From Clostridium grantii DSM 8605 (GTDB lineage Bacteria > Bacillota > Clostridia > Clostridiales > Clostridiaceae), in the NCBI RefSeq assembly GCF_900129965.1, contig NZ_FQXM01000020.1:12906-76905 (forward strand): a stretch of 64,000 nucleotides of DNA. The letters run 5' to 3'. The position numbers and the translations under genes were made by a program. Positions within the stretch are counted from its first letter, which is position 1. Each line of letters opens with the position of its first letter. This document shows, one piece after another, positions 63,695-64,000 of the stretch. The notes under the pieces were generated by a model, which saw only the letters and a list, made by a program, of their open reading frames with translations, was not told the origin of the DNA and did no database searches.

Positions 63695-63805
63695 TTATAT
63701 ATAGAACAGTATTTTATATACAAAATACAATTTAGGTTTATAAAATAAAAATGTAGTATGAGGAGCATTCCTGTTATGAAGTAAAATGAAATTTGAAAAA
63801 AAGAG

Positions 63806-63880
63806 CACCTGCTGATAAAATACGGGGTATAAGACGTTCGAACGTTTATCCCTAATTAAAAATTATCAGTGGAGGTACTC
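63806..63880 (+). ncRNA. Structured leader of IS110-family transposase, candidate bridge RNA part
   Basis: Nested inverted repeats are visible: ACCT (63807-63810) with AGGT (63873-63876), CTGATAA (63812-63818) with TTATCAG (63863-63869), and an inner stem GGG..ATAA..ACGT around the palindrome ACGTTCGAACGT closed by ACGT..TTAT..CCC. Internal loops separate the stems. The outer stem pairs with the GGAGGT ribosome binding site. IS110 elements encode a bridge RNA in the non-coding end before the transposase; this fold is in that place. Confidence 0.5.
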
Positions 63881-63883
63881 AAT

Positions 63884-64000
63884 ATGAATTATACACAAAA
63901 TGAAAAGATTTTGTCAATTACAGAAAAAACTTTAGTTATAGGAATTGATATCGCAAAGGAAATTCAATATGCGAGAGCATTTGATTACAGGGGTATAGAA
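63884..64000 (+). mobile_element. IS110-family transposase, N-terminal part, cut by window edge
   Basis: ATG 63884 behind GGAGGTACTC opens a frame that runs off the right edge after 39 codons. It contains KTLVIGIDIAKEIQYARAFD, where the first Asp of the DEDD/RuvC-like catalytic site of IS110 transposases is found in the GIDIAKE motif. IS110 enzymes are DEDD recombinases that insert without target duplication and, in studied cases, are guided by a bridge RNA. Only the left part of the element is in view, so intactness cannot be judged. Confidence 0.82.

Overview
The window reads as chromosomal DNA of a low-GC, endospore-forming anaerobe, most likely Clostridium in the strict sense. Signs of this are the strong A+T bias, AGGAGG-type ribosome binding sites, AddAB instead of RecBCD, an H-type small acid-soluble spore protein, a rubredoxin-reductase-like flavoprotein, and a glycogen synthase/phosphorylase pair. 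No rRNA, tRNA or CRISPR array was seen.

Layout. Positions 1-3.7 kb hold a c-di-GMP GGDEF/EAL protein cut by the left edge, then an rtcB-prfH pair expected to rescue and repair cleaved ribosomes. Positions 3.8-8.7 kb are a scrambled accessory stretch. An Rpn-type PD-(D/E)XK nuclease gene and an ATPase-nuclease gene share the same 55-bp promoter block and the same 3' tail, as if one coding region had been swapped for another. Between them lie an ABC transporter whose ATPase has an in-frame stop and a decayed cysteine-rich gene. Positions 8.8-21 kb are housekeeping: addB-addA, a YhaM-type exoribonuclease, glgA and glgP. Positions 21-27 kb hold a LysM protein, a small membrane protein, an ECF sigma factor operon with an ABC exporter and a candidate autoregulatory promoter, and a spore-protein pair. 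Positions 27.2-33.7 kb are gltB-gltD behind a promoter with two identical palindromes.

Positions 33.8-36.5 kb form a second accessory stretch: a HepT/MntA (HEPN/MNT) toxin-antitoxin pair, an ABC ATPase fragment and a DUF234-type ATPase-nuclease, with the control region of the last gene duplicated on both sides. Positions 36.6-48.5 kb carry a two-component system with a DUF5050 lipoprotein, a reductive-dehalogenase-like Fe-S protein, a glucosaminidase-like protein, an NADH:rubredoxin-type reductase, an ABC exporter, a small GC-rich inverted-repeat element, a TPR protein and a LURP-one-like protein. Position 48.8 kb starts a second GGDEF/EAL protein with a broken GGDEF site.

Positions 51.4-63.5 kb look like one sugar-uptake regulon. 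A YesN/YesM two-component pair with a membrane-anchored sugar-binding protein resembles the XylFII-LytS-YesN three-component systems. A ribose-type ABC transporter, a LacI-type regulator, an IclR-type regulator and a CxPSR sulfatase follow. A palindrome centred on AAACGTTT lies just downstream of the -10 of both the transporter and the LacI promoters. The right edge cuts an IS110-family transposase preceded by a strong promoter and a folded leader that may be its bridge RNA.

All functions are inferred from sequence motifs read by eye. No database search was run.
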